Shown: piece by piece, positions 1 to 7,080 of the stretch
Numbering within the stretch: position 1 is the stretch's first letter
Layout: each line of letters opens with the position of its first letter
Virus record (IMG/VR): IMGVR_UViG_3300047546_002417
Coordinates: 1 to 50,072 of that record
DNA length: 50,072 bases
Source of the DNA: a virus
Strand: one strand, 5' to 3'
The notes under the pieces: model-generated
The model's database searches: none
What the model was told of the DNA's origin: nothing
The model's input: only the letters and a program-made list of their open reading frames with translations
Translations under genes and position numbers: made by a program

Positions 1-272
1 GTGCCGGCGGCACCGGAGGTCTGGGCACAGATATTTTGGCTAGTATTGGTTCTGGGGGTGGCGGTGGCGGCGGTGGCGGTATTGCCGCTGCTGGAGGTGT
101 AGGTGGAAAGTACGGCGGTGGCGGCGGCGGTGGAGGCACCAGTAATTATCCTTCTAGTGGAACAGGAGTAGGAGCTAATGGCGGCCAAGGGGGAATTATC
201 ATTCAATATGTACCTGGGACTGCGCCCACACCACCGACAGGATCAGTAGCTGGTAGTTTTTTCCTGACTTAA
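1..272 (+). CDS. Glycine-rich virion/fibre protein, C-terminal fragment
   Basis: The reading frame is open from the left edge (first full codon at base 3) to a TAA at 270-272, so this is the C-terminal end of a gene whose start lies outside the window. The visible part is two long glycine runs, then a hydrophobic strand-like segment (GGIIIQYV) and a Pro/Thr-rich tail ending SFFLT. Glycine-rich ends of this kind are common in tail-fibre or adhesin-like proteins of environmental T4-like phages, where polyglycine-II-type folds have been proposed. Assignment to a fibre is an inference from composition only. Codon use (GGC/GGT) is phage-typical. Confidence 0.6.
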   Translation, partial: AGGTGGLGTDILASIGSGGGGGGGGGIAAAGGVGGKYGGGGGGGGTSNYPSSGTGVGANGGQGGIIIQYVPGTAPTPPTGSVAGSFFLT

Positions 273-280
273 AAACTACC
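252..280 (+). terminator. Stem-loop at end of the glycine-rich gene
   Basis: A perfect 10-bp inverted repeat (GGTAGTTTTT at 252-261, AAAAACTACC at 271-280) with a 9-nt loop spans the stop codon. There is no U-tract after it, so it is either a weak terminator or an mRNA 3'-end stabiliser. It separates the upstream gene from the late promoter at 287. Confidence 0.5.
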
Positions 281-286
281 GTTAAA

Positions 287-294
287 GATAAATA
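287..294 (+). promoter_or_regulatory. T4-like late promoter (GATAAATA)
   Basis: GATAAATA matches the T4 late octamer TATAAATA except at its first base. With T4 spacing the predicted start is near 300, which gives a leader of about 74 nt for the gene at 374. Confidence 0.65.
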
Positions 295-301
295 CACTTG
301 T

Positions 302-340
302 TCCCGAACAGGAGCTTCGGGACTTACGCCAGCCAGGCGT
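302..340 (+). promoter_or_regulatory. Two-hairpin structured 5' leader
   Basis: The leader of the 374 gene holds two adjacent stem-loops. The first is TCCCGAA (302-308) with TTCGGGA (316-322) and a 7-nt loop. The second is ACGCC (326-330) with GGCGT (336-340) and a 5-nt loop. A Shine-Dalgarno AAGGAG follows about 25 nt downstream. The structures are seen in the sequence; a role in mRNA stability or translation is inferred. Confidence 0.5.
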
Positions 341-373
341 ATGACCTAGAACGTCACACAAGGAGAATAAAAA

Positions 374-889
374 ATGGCAAAGTTAAAAATTCAGAAAACG
401 GGTAACGTTGACGTAGGATACCCCACAAATAATATCAACGTAGGTGTCACAGGCGGTGCCAACGGCCTGGGTGCAACCAGTGGTGCTAATACCATCCTGT
501 GTGTGGCCAACATTGAGTACAGCACTGGCAGTTATGATGCTGGTGATGCTTACATTGTGCGCCAGAAGGGCAAGCACAAGTACCTGGTGGCCAACCTGGC
601 AGACCCCACGCACCAGCAAATTTGTGTGCTGGTGAACGAAGCAGATGCCAATGCTGCCAACTTGACTAGTGGTCAAATGGCCATTCAGGCTGTGGATGCT
701 AGTGCAGGTAACATCGCTCTATTCAGTATCACAGACAAGCATGGCTGGGGCTTCCCCACTGATTATGTCAGTACAGCCGATCAGGGCAACCTGACCACTG
801 CTACCAGTTATCTTGTGAGTTTTGTGGCCGCCAACGCTACTGTACAATCAGGCAGTGTAGCCAATGTTGTGCTAGTAAGCAACAGTTAA
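374..889 (+). CDS. Small virion structural protein, unrecognised family
   Basis: A 171-aa protein with a good Shine-Dalgarno (AAGGAG) ahead of its ATG. It has its own late promoter, a long structured leader and a strong terminator, so it is a separate late transcription unit, as expected for an abundant virion protein. The sequence is rich in Ala, Asn, Ser, Thr, Gly and Val, with alternating polar/hydrophobic strands and no signal peptide or transmembrane segment. The N terminus (MAKLKIQKTGNVDVG) is basic and the body looks like a beta-rich decoration or fibre-associated protein. I do not recognise a specific T4 counterpart. A capsid decoration or major fibre accessory protein are both possible. 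Confidence 0.7.
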   Translation: MAKLKIQKTGNVDVGYPTNNINVGVTGGANGLGATSGANTILCVANIEYSTGSYDAGDAYIVRQKGKHKYLVANLADPTHQQICVLVNEADANAANLTSGQMAIQAVDASAGNIALFSITDKHGWGFPTDYVSTADQGNLTTATSYLVSFVAANATVQSGSVANVVLVSNS

Positions 890-905
890 TCAGCCGCAAC
901 ATAGT

Positions 906-931
906 AAAAAACCCGCTCAGGCGGGTTTTTT
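906..931. terminator. Bidirectional intrinsic terminator
   Basis: AAAAAACCCGC (906-916), loop TCAG, GCGGGTTTTTT (921-931). The symmetric A/U flanks make it work on both strands. It ends the plus-strand gene that stops at 889 and the minus-strand NUDIX gene, whose stop codon overlaps the right arm. Confidence 0.92.
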
Positions 932-1352
932 ATTGGATGCTTTCTAAGATGATGCCTATCTTTTCTTGTATGACCGTATAGTTCAAGGTATTGAACAGCC
1001 CACGGTGCAAGGGCCGGGGATATGTATTGTTGTCTATCCAGGCATATCCTATGTGTTCATCATTCAACACGGGCTTGAACTCATAGGGCACTGTAGTAAA
1101 AAATGTATGATAGCTGAACTTGTTGTCTGGGCTAGTAAATTGTTCTAGTGGAAACAGCTTCAGGTCGCTGGTCCAGAAATGTATTTCTTCCCGGCATTCA
1201 CGCTCAACTGCCGCTCGCAGGGTTTCACCACGCTCCACCTTACCACCCGGCAGTCCCCAGGTATGCACGTTACGGTCATTGCGTAACAGAAACAATTGTC
1301 TGTGGGTATCCACTGCATAAAACAGTAGCCCCACACTTTCTCGCTTGCTCAA
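930..1352 (-). CDS. NUDIX hydrolase
   Basis: A 140-aa protein with a Nudix box near residues 35-58: GGKVERGE followed by RECREEIHF, matching G-x5-E-x7-R-E-x2-E-E. The usual glycine after the last Glu is replaced. Nudix enzymes hydrolyse nucleoside diphosphates linked to another moiety; the substrate here cannot be read from sequence. T4 also has a Nudix protein (NudE), but close homology is not evident. The start codon is TTG, overlapping the stop of gp15 (TTGA), with GGAG about 9 nt upstream, so it is translationally coupled as the last gene of the minus-strand gp14-gp15 unit. Placing a metabolic enzyme behind neck genes is unusual. Confidence 0.88.
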   Translation of the reverse strand: MSKRESVGLLFYAVDTHRQLFLLRNDRNVHTWGLPGGKVERGETLRAAVERECREEIHFWTSDLKLFPLEQFTSPDNKFSYHTFFTTVPYEFKPVLNDEHIGYAWIDNNTYPRPLHRGLFNTLNYTVIQEKIGIILESIQ

Positions 1353-2722
1353 ATTATGATTCTCCAGTCACCCTGGCCATACCATCCCTCATAGGCCTTC
1401 ATCCAGTTTTCACCCATGACGTAGCGATATTGTATACCGGTGTTCAGGTTCATGACGTATTCTACATCGTGCGGCAGGGTACTGTCAAAGCTAATGGTCC
1501 AGTTACTGCCATCATACTCAATGATATCGTTGGCATTGGCCCCAGCAGTCAATCCAGTCCAAGGCTGCCAGACATCAACCTGCTGTGGAATCTGATTGAC
1601 TATGAGATATCGTTGACCTGCTGCTGCCGCTGGCAATCCGTTGCCTGGAGTCTTGACCAGTGGATCAATGACCATGTTCACTGGGCTCAGTGTGCTCACT
1701 GGTAGAGTATCACTGTCAACATTGAAAATCAGTAGGCGATCATCAGTGGGATTGTAGGCTATAGTACCCAGAATTTCAGTTTCCATGTAGGGATTTTCCA
1801 GTGCAATCATGCTGATACCCTCGCGGATCACGCCATAAGGGTTGAGTACAGCATGCCAGCCCAGAGTGGTATTGGGCGGGGGTGGGTTGGCTAAATCATT
1901 GTTGGCTGGGTCAAAGGGCTGGTCAGCTGGCAGTATCTGCAAACCACCATTCATGAACAGAATTTTGTAGCCATAAGGAGTGATCTTTTGTCTGGTGCCC
2001 AGCAGCAAGTCATCATCCTGTATGTCATCACGATACTTGCCCTTGAAGATGCTGGCAATAATCTTGTGTATGATGCCCAGTTTCTTGACCTTGATGGGAC
2101 TGCTGATCCAGATGGGAATAGTGAACTTCCAGCTTAGAATGTCTATGGGATTACCAGTGCCCACAGGTATGCTACGGCTGGTCCAGGTGATGCCCTCTTG
2201 ATACACCACACTCAAACTGGTCCAGTCTACAAAGTTATCTGTACTCTGTATTTCCATGCTGGGATTGAACAGTGTGGCCAGCTGTTCAAAAAACTCTAGT
2301 TTTTGCAAGTAGTTTGTGCTCCAGAAGTCCAGAGTTATGGTCAGCTTGTAGGGCACAGGCATGATACGCTCTACAGTGAAGGCATTGCCCTGACTGGTTT
2401 CGTATTCTCCTGTATCAGGGTTAAAAGCACGCTGGCGTACATTCAGTTTGTCAATGAAGTAGGGTTCCTGTGTGCGGTTCTGCTCAAACTGTATGTCACT
2501 GATGTAATAAGTGATCATGGGTGCGCTGGGCATGCTGCTGGCACTGTTGTTGGCCATGATGTTGGCAGCCTGACGGCTACTATCACCATACATAATGGGT
2601 ATGCGTTTGAGTATGGGATTGCCATTGGGATCGTAGCCGTCAGTGACCTCCCAGTTGCTAAAAATGCGAGCGAACTGTATCAAAAATCGTTTGATTTGTT
2701 CGTCATAAAAAAATTGAGCCAC
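1349..2722 (-). CDS. 15: Tail sheath stabiliser/terminator, gp15-like
   Basis: A 457-aa protein. The N-terminal 220 residues align by pattern with T4 gp15: an FYDEQIKRFLIQFARIFSN opening, then RIPIMYG, then PYKLTITLDFWSTN, then a FEQLATLFNPSMEIQST segment. Gp15 caps the tail tube and sheath and joins the tail to the head neck. T4 gp15 is about 270 aa, so this protein carries roughly 200 extra C-terminal residues of unknown role, as do cyanophage relatives. The start is GTG, chosen because AGGAG lies 7 nt upstream. It lies downstream of gp14 on the same strand, keeping the T4 order 14-15. Confidence 0.82.
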   Translation of the reverse strand: MAQFFYDEQIKRFLIQFARIFSNWEVTDGYDPNGNPILKRIPIMYGDSSRQAANIMANNSASSMPSAPMITYYISDIQFEQNRTQEPYFIDKLNVRQRAFNPDTGEYETSQGNAFTVERIMPVPYKLTITLDFWSTNYLQKLEFFEQLATLFNPSMEIQSTDNFVDWTSLSVVYQEGITWTSRSIPVGTGNPIDILSWKFTIPIWISSPIKVKKLGIIHKIIASIFKGKYRDDIQDDDLLLGTRQKITPYGYKILFMNGGLQILPADQPFDPANNDLANPPPPNTTLGWHAVLNPYGVIREGISMIALENPYMETEILGTIAYNPTDDRLLIFNVDSDTLPVSTLSPVNMVIDPLVKTPGNGLPAAAAGQRYLIVNQIPQQVDVWQPWTGLTAGANANDIIEYDGSNWTISFDSTLPHDVEYVMNLNTGIQYRYVMGENWMKAYEGWYGQGDWRIII

Positions 2723-2769
2723 GTACCTTCTCCTGTATTGTATTTAGTGACCCTGGGACCCGGGTCAAT

Positions 2770-4680
2770 TTAGTCAGGTTGTATGCGCAGGGCGTTGCTC
2801 AGGCTCTGACGGCTGGGCACTGTTTCACCTGTGGCAGTGGGTGTTTGTGCATCATTATTGATGAATGTGCTCAACTGACTGCGATCTGCCTCAGTCATAT
2901 AACCACCAGTGCGAACATTACGACTGATTTCTACCCACAAACGACCGTCCCAGCGGAACAATTTTTGCGGCAGATAATCCAGACGCAAGAAATAATCGCC
3001 CAATTGCGGATCAGCTGGGAACGCTATGCCAGCTCGCAATGGTTCTCCATTGGGAGCTTCTTGAGTGCCACTGTCGTACCCTGCAATATAGCCAAAACTT
3101 CTGGGGCTGAATCTGCGTATGTACTGGAACCTGGGGTCACAGTCTGCGCGGTAGTCCATGGTGTTAGGACCATAAGGTTCGGTTCCCGTAAAGTCTGCAT
3201 TAACTGTGATGGCTGTGCTGCTGGGCATGGCCCAGATGGTGGGGTTGCTGACAGTAATGGTACCAGCCACACGGTTTACGTTGGTCACTCGCGTGCCTGG
3301 AGGCCAGATGGACTGTACAATACCAGCCTCAGTGATCACGGTGGCTGTGACCAGCGCCTGAACTTGCAAGTCGGCAGGAATATCTATCAAACGTATGACG
3401 GACACCTGTGCTGCGGTTTCGTAGGCAGTCACAGTGAATCGTAAATACTGATCTGCAGTACTGTAAGTGTTGTCCGCAGTTCCATATGGCCCAGTGATGG
3501 TACCAGTGGGTGCACTCATCACACTGGCAGTAAGCACTCGGTCACCACGCACTGGCCCACTTCCTGTGTCAGTTCTTTCGGGTGCAGTTTCGGCCATTTG
3601 CAACACAGTGCTTCTGAAACTAGAGATGGTAAGATTGTTTTCTGCTGCCAGCGTGCGTAATCCAGCCATTTGGCTGCTGGATACTCGCAAGCCCATGCTA
3701 GCCGTTCTGAATGCAGGGTTGCTAAATGATGTGACTGTTCCAGTGGGCCAGATGGGAGTACCATTGCCTATGATCACATTCACCGGCGGAGCTGGCTCAT
3801 TGTTTTCGTATGTGGGCACCACATACAGTTGGCTGCGGTCATAACCCAGTTTGGGAACCAGTCGTTCGGCTTCTTCAATGACCTTCTGGTTCACGGCCAG
3901 GTTCTGATTGTAGCGACCTATGATGTTCTGTAGGGTCTTTTCGTTACTCACTTCCCAGAAGTTAGTGTCAGTGATGGGAGTACCAGCCGGCACTGATTGT
4001 TTGGGTGTGTAGATTTTGTCGCCGTACAGCACTGTATATCCTGGTTCGTAAGTTTTCAGTGGATCCCATTCACCAAGATAGTTGTCAGTGTTGATGGGCT
4101 CACGCAGAATGTTGGCAAACTCCTGACTGTCAACCAAAGGCTCGCACTTCACCCGCCAGAGATGCGGATACCAGGTCTGACTGAAGCCCTCGCTGGCATA
4201 GTTGGCATCTGTGATTTGATAGTAACGGCGTAGGCCAATGGGTATGGTTTCGTTCAGTGGGTGATAATCAGTCAGGTGTGGCAGTTCAAACACATCTCCC
4301 ACCATGAGTTTGCGTCCGATCACATCTATCATGTCATTGTAGTGCACTGTGATAAACACAATGTCATTGGTCAGGAACAGTCCGAACTGGCTCAAGTCAA
4401 AGTCCAGATTCTGCACATTGTAATGGCCGCGCAAACGATAGATATTGGGGTCATACTTGCGGTCACGGTTTTCCAAGAACAGCAAGTCCTGTATCTTGGT
4501 AGGATCTATGGCATCATAGTGTGGCAGAGTGGCATCTTTAGTGTTCTGTGGATTGTTGGCACCCAGATACTTGTGGATGTACATGTCTGTAGCGCCCACA
4601 GTAAACATCTCTGATATAGTTCTATCAAAGAAGCGATAGTCATTGGCTTTTTCGGGTTTCCAGAGGCTCAGGCGTGGCAT
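2770..4680 (-). CDS. 14: Neck protein gp14-like with carbohydrate-binding-module-like insert
   Basis: A 636-aa protein opening MPRLSLWKPEKANDYRFFDR, as I recall from cyanophage gp14 proteins. Residues about 92-190 follow the gp14 pattern (QFGLFLTNDIVF, GRKLMVGDVFELP, EGFSQTWYPHLWRVK). Residues about 203-244 form an aromatic repeat (GEWDPLKTYEPGYTVLYGDKIY ... FWEV) typical of CBM5/12-like modules. The C terminus has a GDYFLRLDYLPQKLFRWDG segment and ends ERQSLSKAL-like (SRQSLSNAL). T4 gp14 is 256 aa, so this version is greatly enlarged. It forms the head-tail neck with gp13. A late promoter on the minus strand places +1 within 1 nt of the ATG. Confidence 0.8.
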   Translation of the reverse strand: MPRLSLWKPEKANDYRFFDRTISEMFTVGATDMYIHKYLGANNPQNTKDATLPHYDAIDPTKIQDLLFLENRDRKYDPNIYRLRGHYNVQNLDFDLSQFGLFLTNDIVFITVHYNDMIDVIGRKLMVGDVFELPHLTDYHPLNETIPIGLRRYYQITDANYASEGFSQTWYPHLWRVKCEPLVDSQEFANILREPINTDNYLGEWDPLKTYEPGYTVLYGDKIYTPKQSVPAGTPITDTNFWEVSNEKTLQNIIGRYNQNLAVNQKVIEEAERLVPKLGYDRSQLYVVPTYENNEPAPPVNVIIGNGTPIWPTGTVTSFSNPAFRTASMGLRVSSSQMAGLRTLAAENNLTISSFRSTVLQMAETAPERTDTGSGPVRGDRVLTASVMSAPTGTITGPYGTADNTYSTADQYLRFTVTAYETAAQVSVIRLIDIPADLQVQALVTATVITEAGIVQSIWPPGTRVTNVNRVAGTITVSNPTIWAMPSSTAITVNADFTGTEPYGPNTMDYRADCDPRFQYIRRFSPRSFGYIAGYDSGTQEAPNGEPLRAGIAFPADPQLGDYFLRLDYLPQKLFRWDGRLWVEISRNVRTGGYMTEADRSQLSTFINNDAQTPTATGETVPSRQSLSNALRIQPD

Positions 4681-4684
4681 ATGG

Positions 4685-4692
4685 TATTTATC
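4685..4692 (-). promoter_or_regulatory. Late promoter for gp14 (GATAAATA, minus)
   Basis: GATAAATA on the minus strand, 5 nt from the A of the gp14 ATG at 4680. With T4 spacing the transcript would start at the ATG, so the mRNA would be leaderless. It is divergent from the sigma70 promoter at 4712. Confidence 0.75.
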
Positions 4693-4711
4693 TGCCTATT
4701 CAAGGACACTC

Positions 4712-4740
4712 TTGACAGTAAATAACTGTTCCCGTATACT
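4712..4740 (+). promoter_or_regulatory. Sigma70-like promoter, TTGACA-17-TATACT
   Basis: TTGACA 4712-4717, a 17-bp spacer, TATACT 4735-4740. The predicted start is near 4747, giving a 14-nt leader with GGAG before the ATG at 4761. Confidence 0.85.
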
Positions 4741-4760
4741 ACTACTTTAGTGGAGAATTT

Positions 4761-4913
4761 ATGTACAGAGTTGTCTACATGCCAGATTATCGCCAGGGTC
4801 GTCTGACCGTGAAGTTTGTGGGCAGCCGCCTGCAATGTCTGGAGTATGTGAACAGCCACTGTGACTGCGACATTCTGGACACTGAGGGCCGCTTGTGTTG
4901 CTGCACAGCCTAA
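4761..4913 (+). CDS. Cys-rich 50-aa microprotein
   Basis: The ATG has GGAG (4752-4755) at normal spacing and a near-consensus promoter directly upstream, so I regard this short frame as a real gene. The product is 50 aa. It opens MYRVVYMPDYRQGRLTV and carries six cysteines in the C-terminal half: one at residue 26, a CxC at 34-36 and a CCC at 46-48. This suggests metal binding or a small zinc fold, by inference only. No known family is recognised. It is the first plus-strand gene of an early/middle block and ends just before the next promoter. Confidence 0.7.
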   Translation: MYRVVYMPDYRQGRLTVKFVGSRLQCLEYVNSHCDCDILDTEGRLCCCTA

Positions 4914-4914
4914 T

Positions 4915-4943
4915 TTGACAATAAATCCAGAACCTGCTATACT
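4915..4943 (+). promoter_or_regulatory. Sigma70-like promoter giving a leaderless transcript
   Basis: TTGACA 4915-4920, 17 bp, TATACT 4938-4943, with TG one base upstream of the -10. The ATG at 4950 is exactly 7 nt past the -10, so it is the predicted +1. Confidence 0.88.
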
Positions 4944-4949
4944 GGAAGT

Positions 4950-5375
4950 ATGGAAATCAGAGTTCATGCCCGTTCCCGGGATCGTAGGGAATTGATTGAA
5001 GCTGCTGCTCGTTTTTATGCCCAGGAACTGGGCCTGGAACGCAGCAGGTACAGTCTGGATATCATCACACAACCGGGTCTGATCCGTGAGGAGAACAGCC
5101 GTGGTACCTGCAGCAAGCTGGGCCCCAACTGTCTGGTCATGTGTCTGGAAAGCCGCCTGGACATGGATACACTGTTACAAGTCTTGGCCCATGAAATGGT
5201 ACACGCCAAACAGTTTGCTCGTGGGCAGTTGAGGACCACTGTGAGCCGGGCTGGCAACACAGTACATTACTGGAAGGGCCGCAGAGTTCGTGCCAGTTAC
5301 TATGACCAGCCCTGGGAACAGGAGGCCTTCAGCCGCGAACGACTGCTGGCCAACAAGATTTACGGCATGATGTAA
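4950..5375 (+). CDS. SprT-like zinc metalloprotein
   Basis: A 141-aa protein with the zinc-metalloprotease helix LAHEMVHAKQ; HEMVH is at residues 81-85. A downstream acidic motif (PWEQEAF, about 121-127) is a candidate third ligand. Size and layout fit the small SprT-like/wedge metalloprotease proteins found in environmental T4-like phages. The substrate is unknown; in cells SprT/Spartan-type proteins act on DNA-bound proteins, but transfer of that role is speculative. The ATG coincides with the predicted +1 of the promoter at 4915. A GGAAG lies only 1 nt before the ATG, too close to serve as a Shine-Dalgarno. Confidence 0.85.
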   Translation: MEIRVHARSRDRRELIEAAARFYAQELGLERSRYSLDIITQPGLIREENSRGTCSKLGPNCLVMCLESRLDMDTLLQVLAHEMVHAKQFARGQLRTTVSRAGNTVHYWKGRRVRASYYDQPWEQEAFSRERLLANKIYGMM

Positions 5376-5384
5376 CATGCTGAT

Positions 5385-5413
5385 TTGACAACAACAGGTA
5401 AATAACTTATACT
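5385..5413 (+). promoter_or_regulatory. Sigma70-like promoter, TTGACA-17-TATACT
   Basis: TTGACA 5385-5390, 17-bp spacer, TATACT 5408-5413. The start is predicted near 5420, with GAAAGG in the leader before the ATG at 5436, so this transcript has a normal ribosome-binding site. It probably drives the 5436 and 6632 genes. Confidence 0.85.
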
Positions 5414-5435
5414 GCAGGATTACTGAAAGGACAAT

Positions 5436-6620
5436 ATGGCTACCAAGAATCGCAAAAGTCAGGTCATCGGCGACCGCGTGATTGCCCCTGAACTGAATCC
5501 GCGTGATCCTGATACCAAATACACTGGTGGGGAACCCCTGTTCGCCACTCAACCTGACCCTGATCGCCGTAGTGGCGCCATGGGCATGGCATTCAACTGG
5601 TACAGCCGCTTTTATGACCGCAAGCAGGCCAAAGAACAACTGGCCAACTATTGCGAATACCGCGACCAGCCCGACCTGGCCCGCAAACTTCGCCGCGTGG
5701 ATGACCGCGAAATTCATGCCACCATGGGCTGGCTGGCCCGTCTGTACTTGCGTGGTCTTAACCTCACTGAGGAAGAACAGGGCATTCTGGACAACGAAAT
5801 CAATCGCCTGATCGTGACTCTGGCCAAGCCTGAGGTAGTTGAAGCAGGGGCCATTGAAGTCAAAAGCAATCGTCCCAGCGTACAAGAAATCATGCGTGAA
5901 CGTGCGCACGAAGCCGCTGGTGAAATGGAAGGCTGGCTGGATGATTTCATTCTGGCTGGCGCCCGCGGCAATCTGGAACAAAACCCCGTGGGTCCCTTGA
6001 GCGAACGCAATATCTTGCCCCAGCACGTGAGCATCTTGGTTGAAGTCTGGAAGCGCAAGCGTGATCAGTTCCAGGAAGCCATGGACAGCCGTGATCCTCA
6101 GATCATTGAGGCATACAGCCATTATGGCAAACTGCAATTGCGGGCGCTGGTAAAATTCTGCGAAGCAGTGATTGCTGGTCTGGGCAGCTACGTGAACGTT
6201 AAAAAGGCCAGCAAGGCTCCGCGCAAGCGCAAGGCTGTTCCTGTAGAAAAAATCGTGTCCAAGGTCAAGTTCATGAAAACCTACAAGGACGACTCTGGCA
6301 AACTGGAACTGACCAGTGTGCATCCAGCCAAGATTGTGGGCGCTACAGAAGTCTGGGCCTACGATACTGCCAAACGCAAGTTGCACTATTATGTGGCAGA
6401 CAGTCATGTGGGCACTCTGGGCGTCAAGGGCACCACCATCATGGGCTTTGACAGTACCAAGAGTGGTGTTAAAACTGTGCGCAAGCCTGCCGATGTACTG
6501 AAAAAGTTCATGACGGCTGGCAAGCCCGCTGCCCGCAAACTGTTTGGAGATATCAATGCCGTTCAGGCCCAGCCCAACGGTCGCACCAATGAAAATCTGG
6601 TGATTTTGAAAGCATATTAA
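5436..6620 (+). CDS. Conserved T4-like phage protein of unknown function
   Basis: A 394-aa protein with a Shine-Dalgarno (GAAAGG). The N-terminal two-thirds is helical and charged (for example QAKEQLANYCEYRDQPDLAR), followed by a basic linker (KASKAPRKRKAVP, about residues 255-267) and a beta-rich C-terminal domain with the segments KIVGATEVWAYDTAKRKLHY and LGVKGTTIMGFD. I recall similar C-terminal domains in cyanophage hypothetical proteins. The basic linker suggests nucleic-acid or virion contact, but nothing catalytic is visible. It lies 11 nt upstream of MazG under the same promoter, so early/middle expression is likely. Confidence 0.75.
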   Translation: MATKNRKSQVIGDRVIAPELNPRDPDTKYTGGEPLFATQPDPDRRSGAMGMAFNWYSRFYDRKQAKEQLANYCEYRDQPDLARKLRRVDDREIHATMGWLARLYLRGLNLTEEEQGILDNEINRLIVTLAKPEVVEAGAIEVKSNRPSVQEIMRERAHEAAGEMEGWLDDFILAGARGNLEQNPVGPLSERNILPQHVSILVEVWKRKRDQFQEAMDSRDPQIIEAYSHYGKLQLRALVKFCEAVIAGLGSYVNVKKASKAPRKRKAVPVEKIVSKVKFMKTYKDDSGKLELTSVHPAKIVGATEVWAYDTAKRKLHYYVADSHVGTLGVKGTTIMGFDSTKSGVKTVRKPADVLKKFMTAGKPAARKLFGDINAVQAQPNGRTNENLVILKAY

Positions 6621-6631
6621 AAGGAACCACA

Positions 6632-7042
6632 ATGGCCAAAGTAGATTTGAACCGCTACAGTCAATTTGTAGAAGCAGTAACCAGTGATCCCAGCAACCAT
6701 ACCAGTGCCATGGTGGCACGACTGGCTGAACTGGATCGTGACCCCAATCTCAAGCCCAGCCTGTTGCTGACTGCGGCAGTGGGCCTGGCCAGTGAAACTG
6801 GCGAGTTCAGCGAGATTGTGAAGAAGATGGTGTTTCAGGGCAAGCCCTTCACTGAAGAAACCCGTTTTCACATGATGCGAGAACTGGGCGATGTGGCCTG
6901 GTACTGGGTCAATGCTTGTCGTGCACTGGGCTATGATCCCAACGAGGTGATCGCTGAGAATGTGCGCAAGCTGGAGGCCAGGTACCCTGGTGGACACTTT
7001 GATGTTAACCACAGCGAGCACCGTAGACCTGGTGATCTGTAA
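6632..7042 (+). CDS. mazG: MazG-like nucleotide pyrophosphohydrolase
   Basis: A 136-aa all-alpha NTP-PPase. The metal-binding ETGE motif is at residues 55-58 in GLASETGEFSE, and the second acidic helix is ELGDVAWYW at about 84-92, followed by YDPNEVIAEN. The length fits single-domain phage MazG proteins. These hydrolyse (d)NTPs to monophosphates; in marine phages a role in host nucleotide balance or alarmone control has been proposed. Shine-Dalgarno AAGGA; it shares the promoter at 5385. It sits close to the dNMP kinase gene, consistent with nucleotide metabolism. Confidence 0.9.
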   Translation: MAKVDLNRYSQFVEAVTSDPSNHTSAMVARLAELDRDPNLKPSLLLTAAVGLASETGEFSEIVKKMVFQGKPFTEETRFHMMRELGDVAWYWVNACRALGYDPNEVIAENVRKLEARYPGGHFDVNHSEHRRPGDL

Positions 7043-7047
7043 ATCCT

Positions 7048-7080
7048 GATAAATACCCTACTAGATAGGGTATTTTTATG
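7048..7080 (+). promoter_or_regulatory. Late promoter nested in a start-masking hairpin
   Basis: GATAAATA (7048-7055) overlaps the left arm of a perfect 9-bp repeat: AAATACCCT 7051-7059, AGGGTATTT 7067-7075, 7-nt loop. The right arm contains the likely Shine-Dalgarno AGGG, 7 nt before the ATG at 7078. The predicted late +1 (7061) is in the loop, so late RNA lacks the left arm. The T-run after the stem may also terminate upstream transcripts. Confidence 0.8.

Noticed and set aside
36-150. GGC/GGT repeats as a possible satellite or CRISPR-like array
   Set aside because: They encode glycine in an open frame; there are no regular spacers or palindromic repeats.
302-340. Possible tRNA or tRNA remnant in the leader of the 374 gene
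   Set aside because: Only two short stems are present; no acceptor stem, T-loop sequence or CCA context could be arranged.
1148-1705. Plus-strand frame of 185 codons across the nudix-gp15 junction
   Set aside because: It overlaps two minus-strand genes with clear motifs, and no Shine-Dalgarno or promoter precedes it.
4718-4726. GTAAATAAC near 4720 and 5398 as late promoters
   Set aside because: They lack the ATAAATA core and lie within the spacers of clear sigma70-like promoters.
4944-4948. GGAAG before the ATG at 4950 as a Shine-Dalgarno
   Set aside because: It ends only 1 nt from the start codon, too close for ribosome positioning, and lies upstream of the predicted +1.
5175-6719. Open 514-codon frame on the minus strand opposite the 5436 gene and mazG
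   Set aside because: It is antisense to two well-supported genes, has no recognisable family or ribosome site, and its codon pattern is the complement of the real coding strand.
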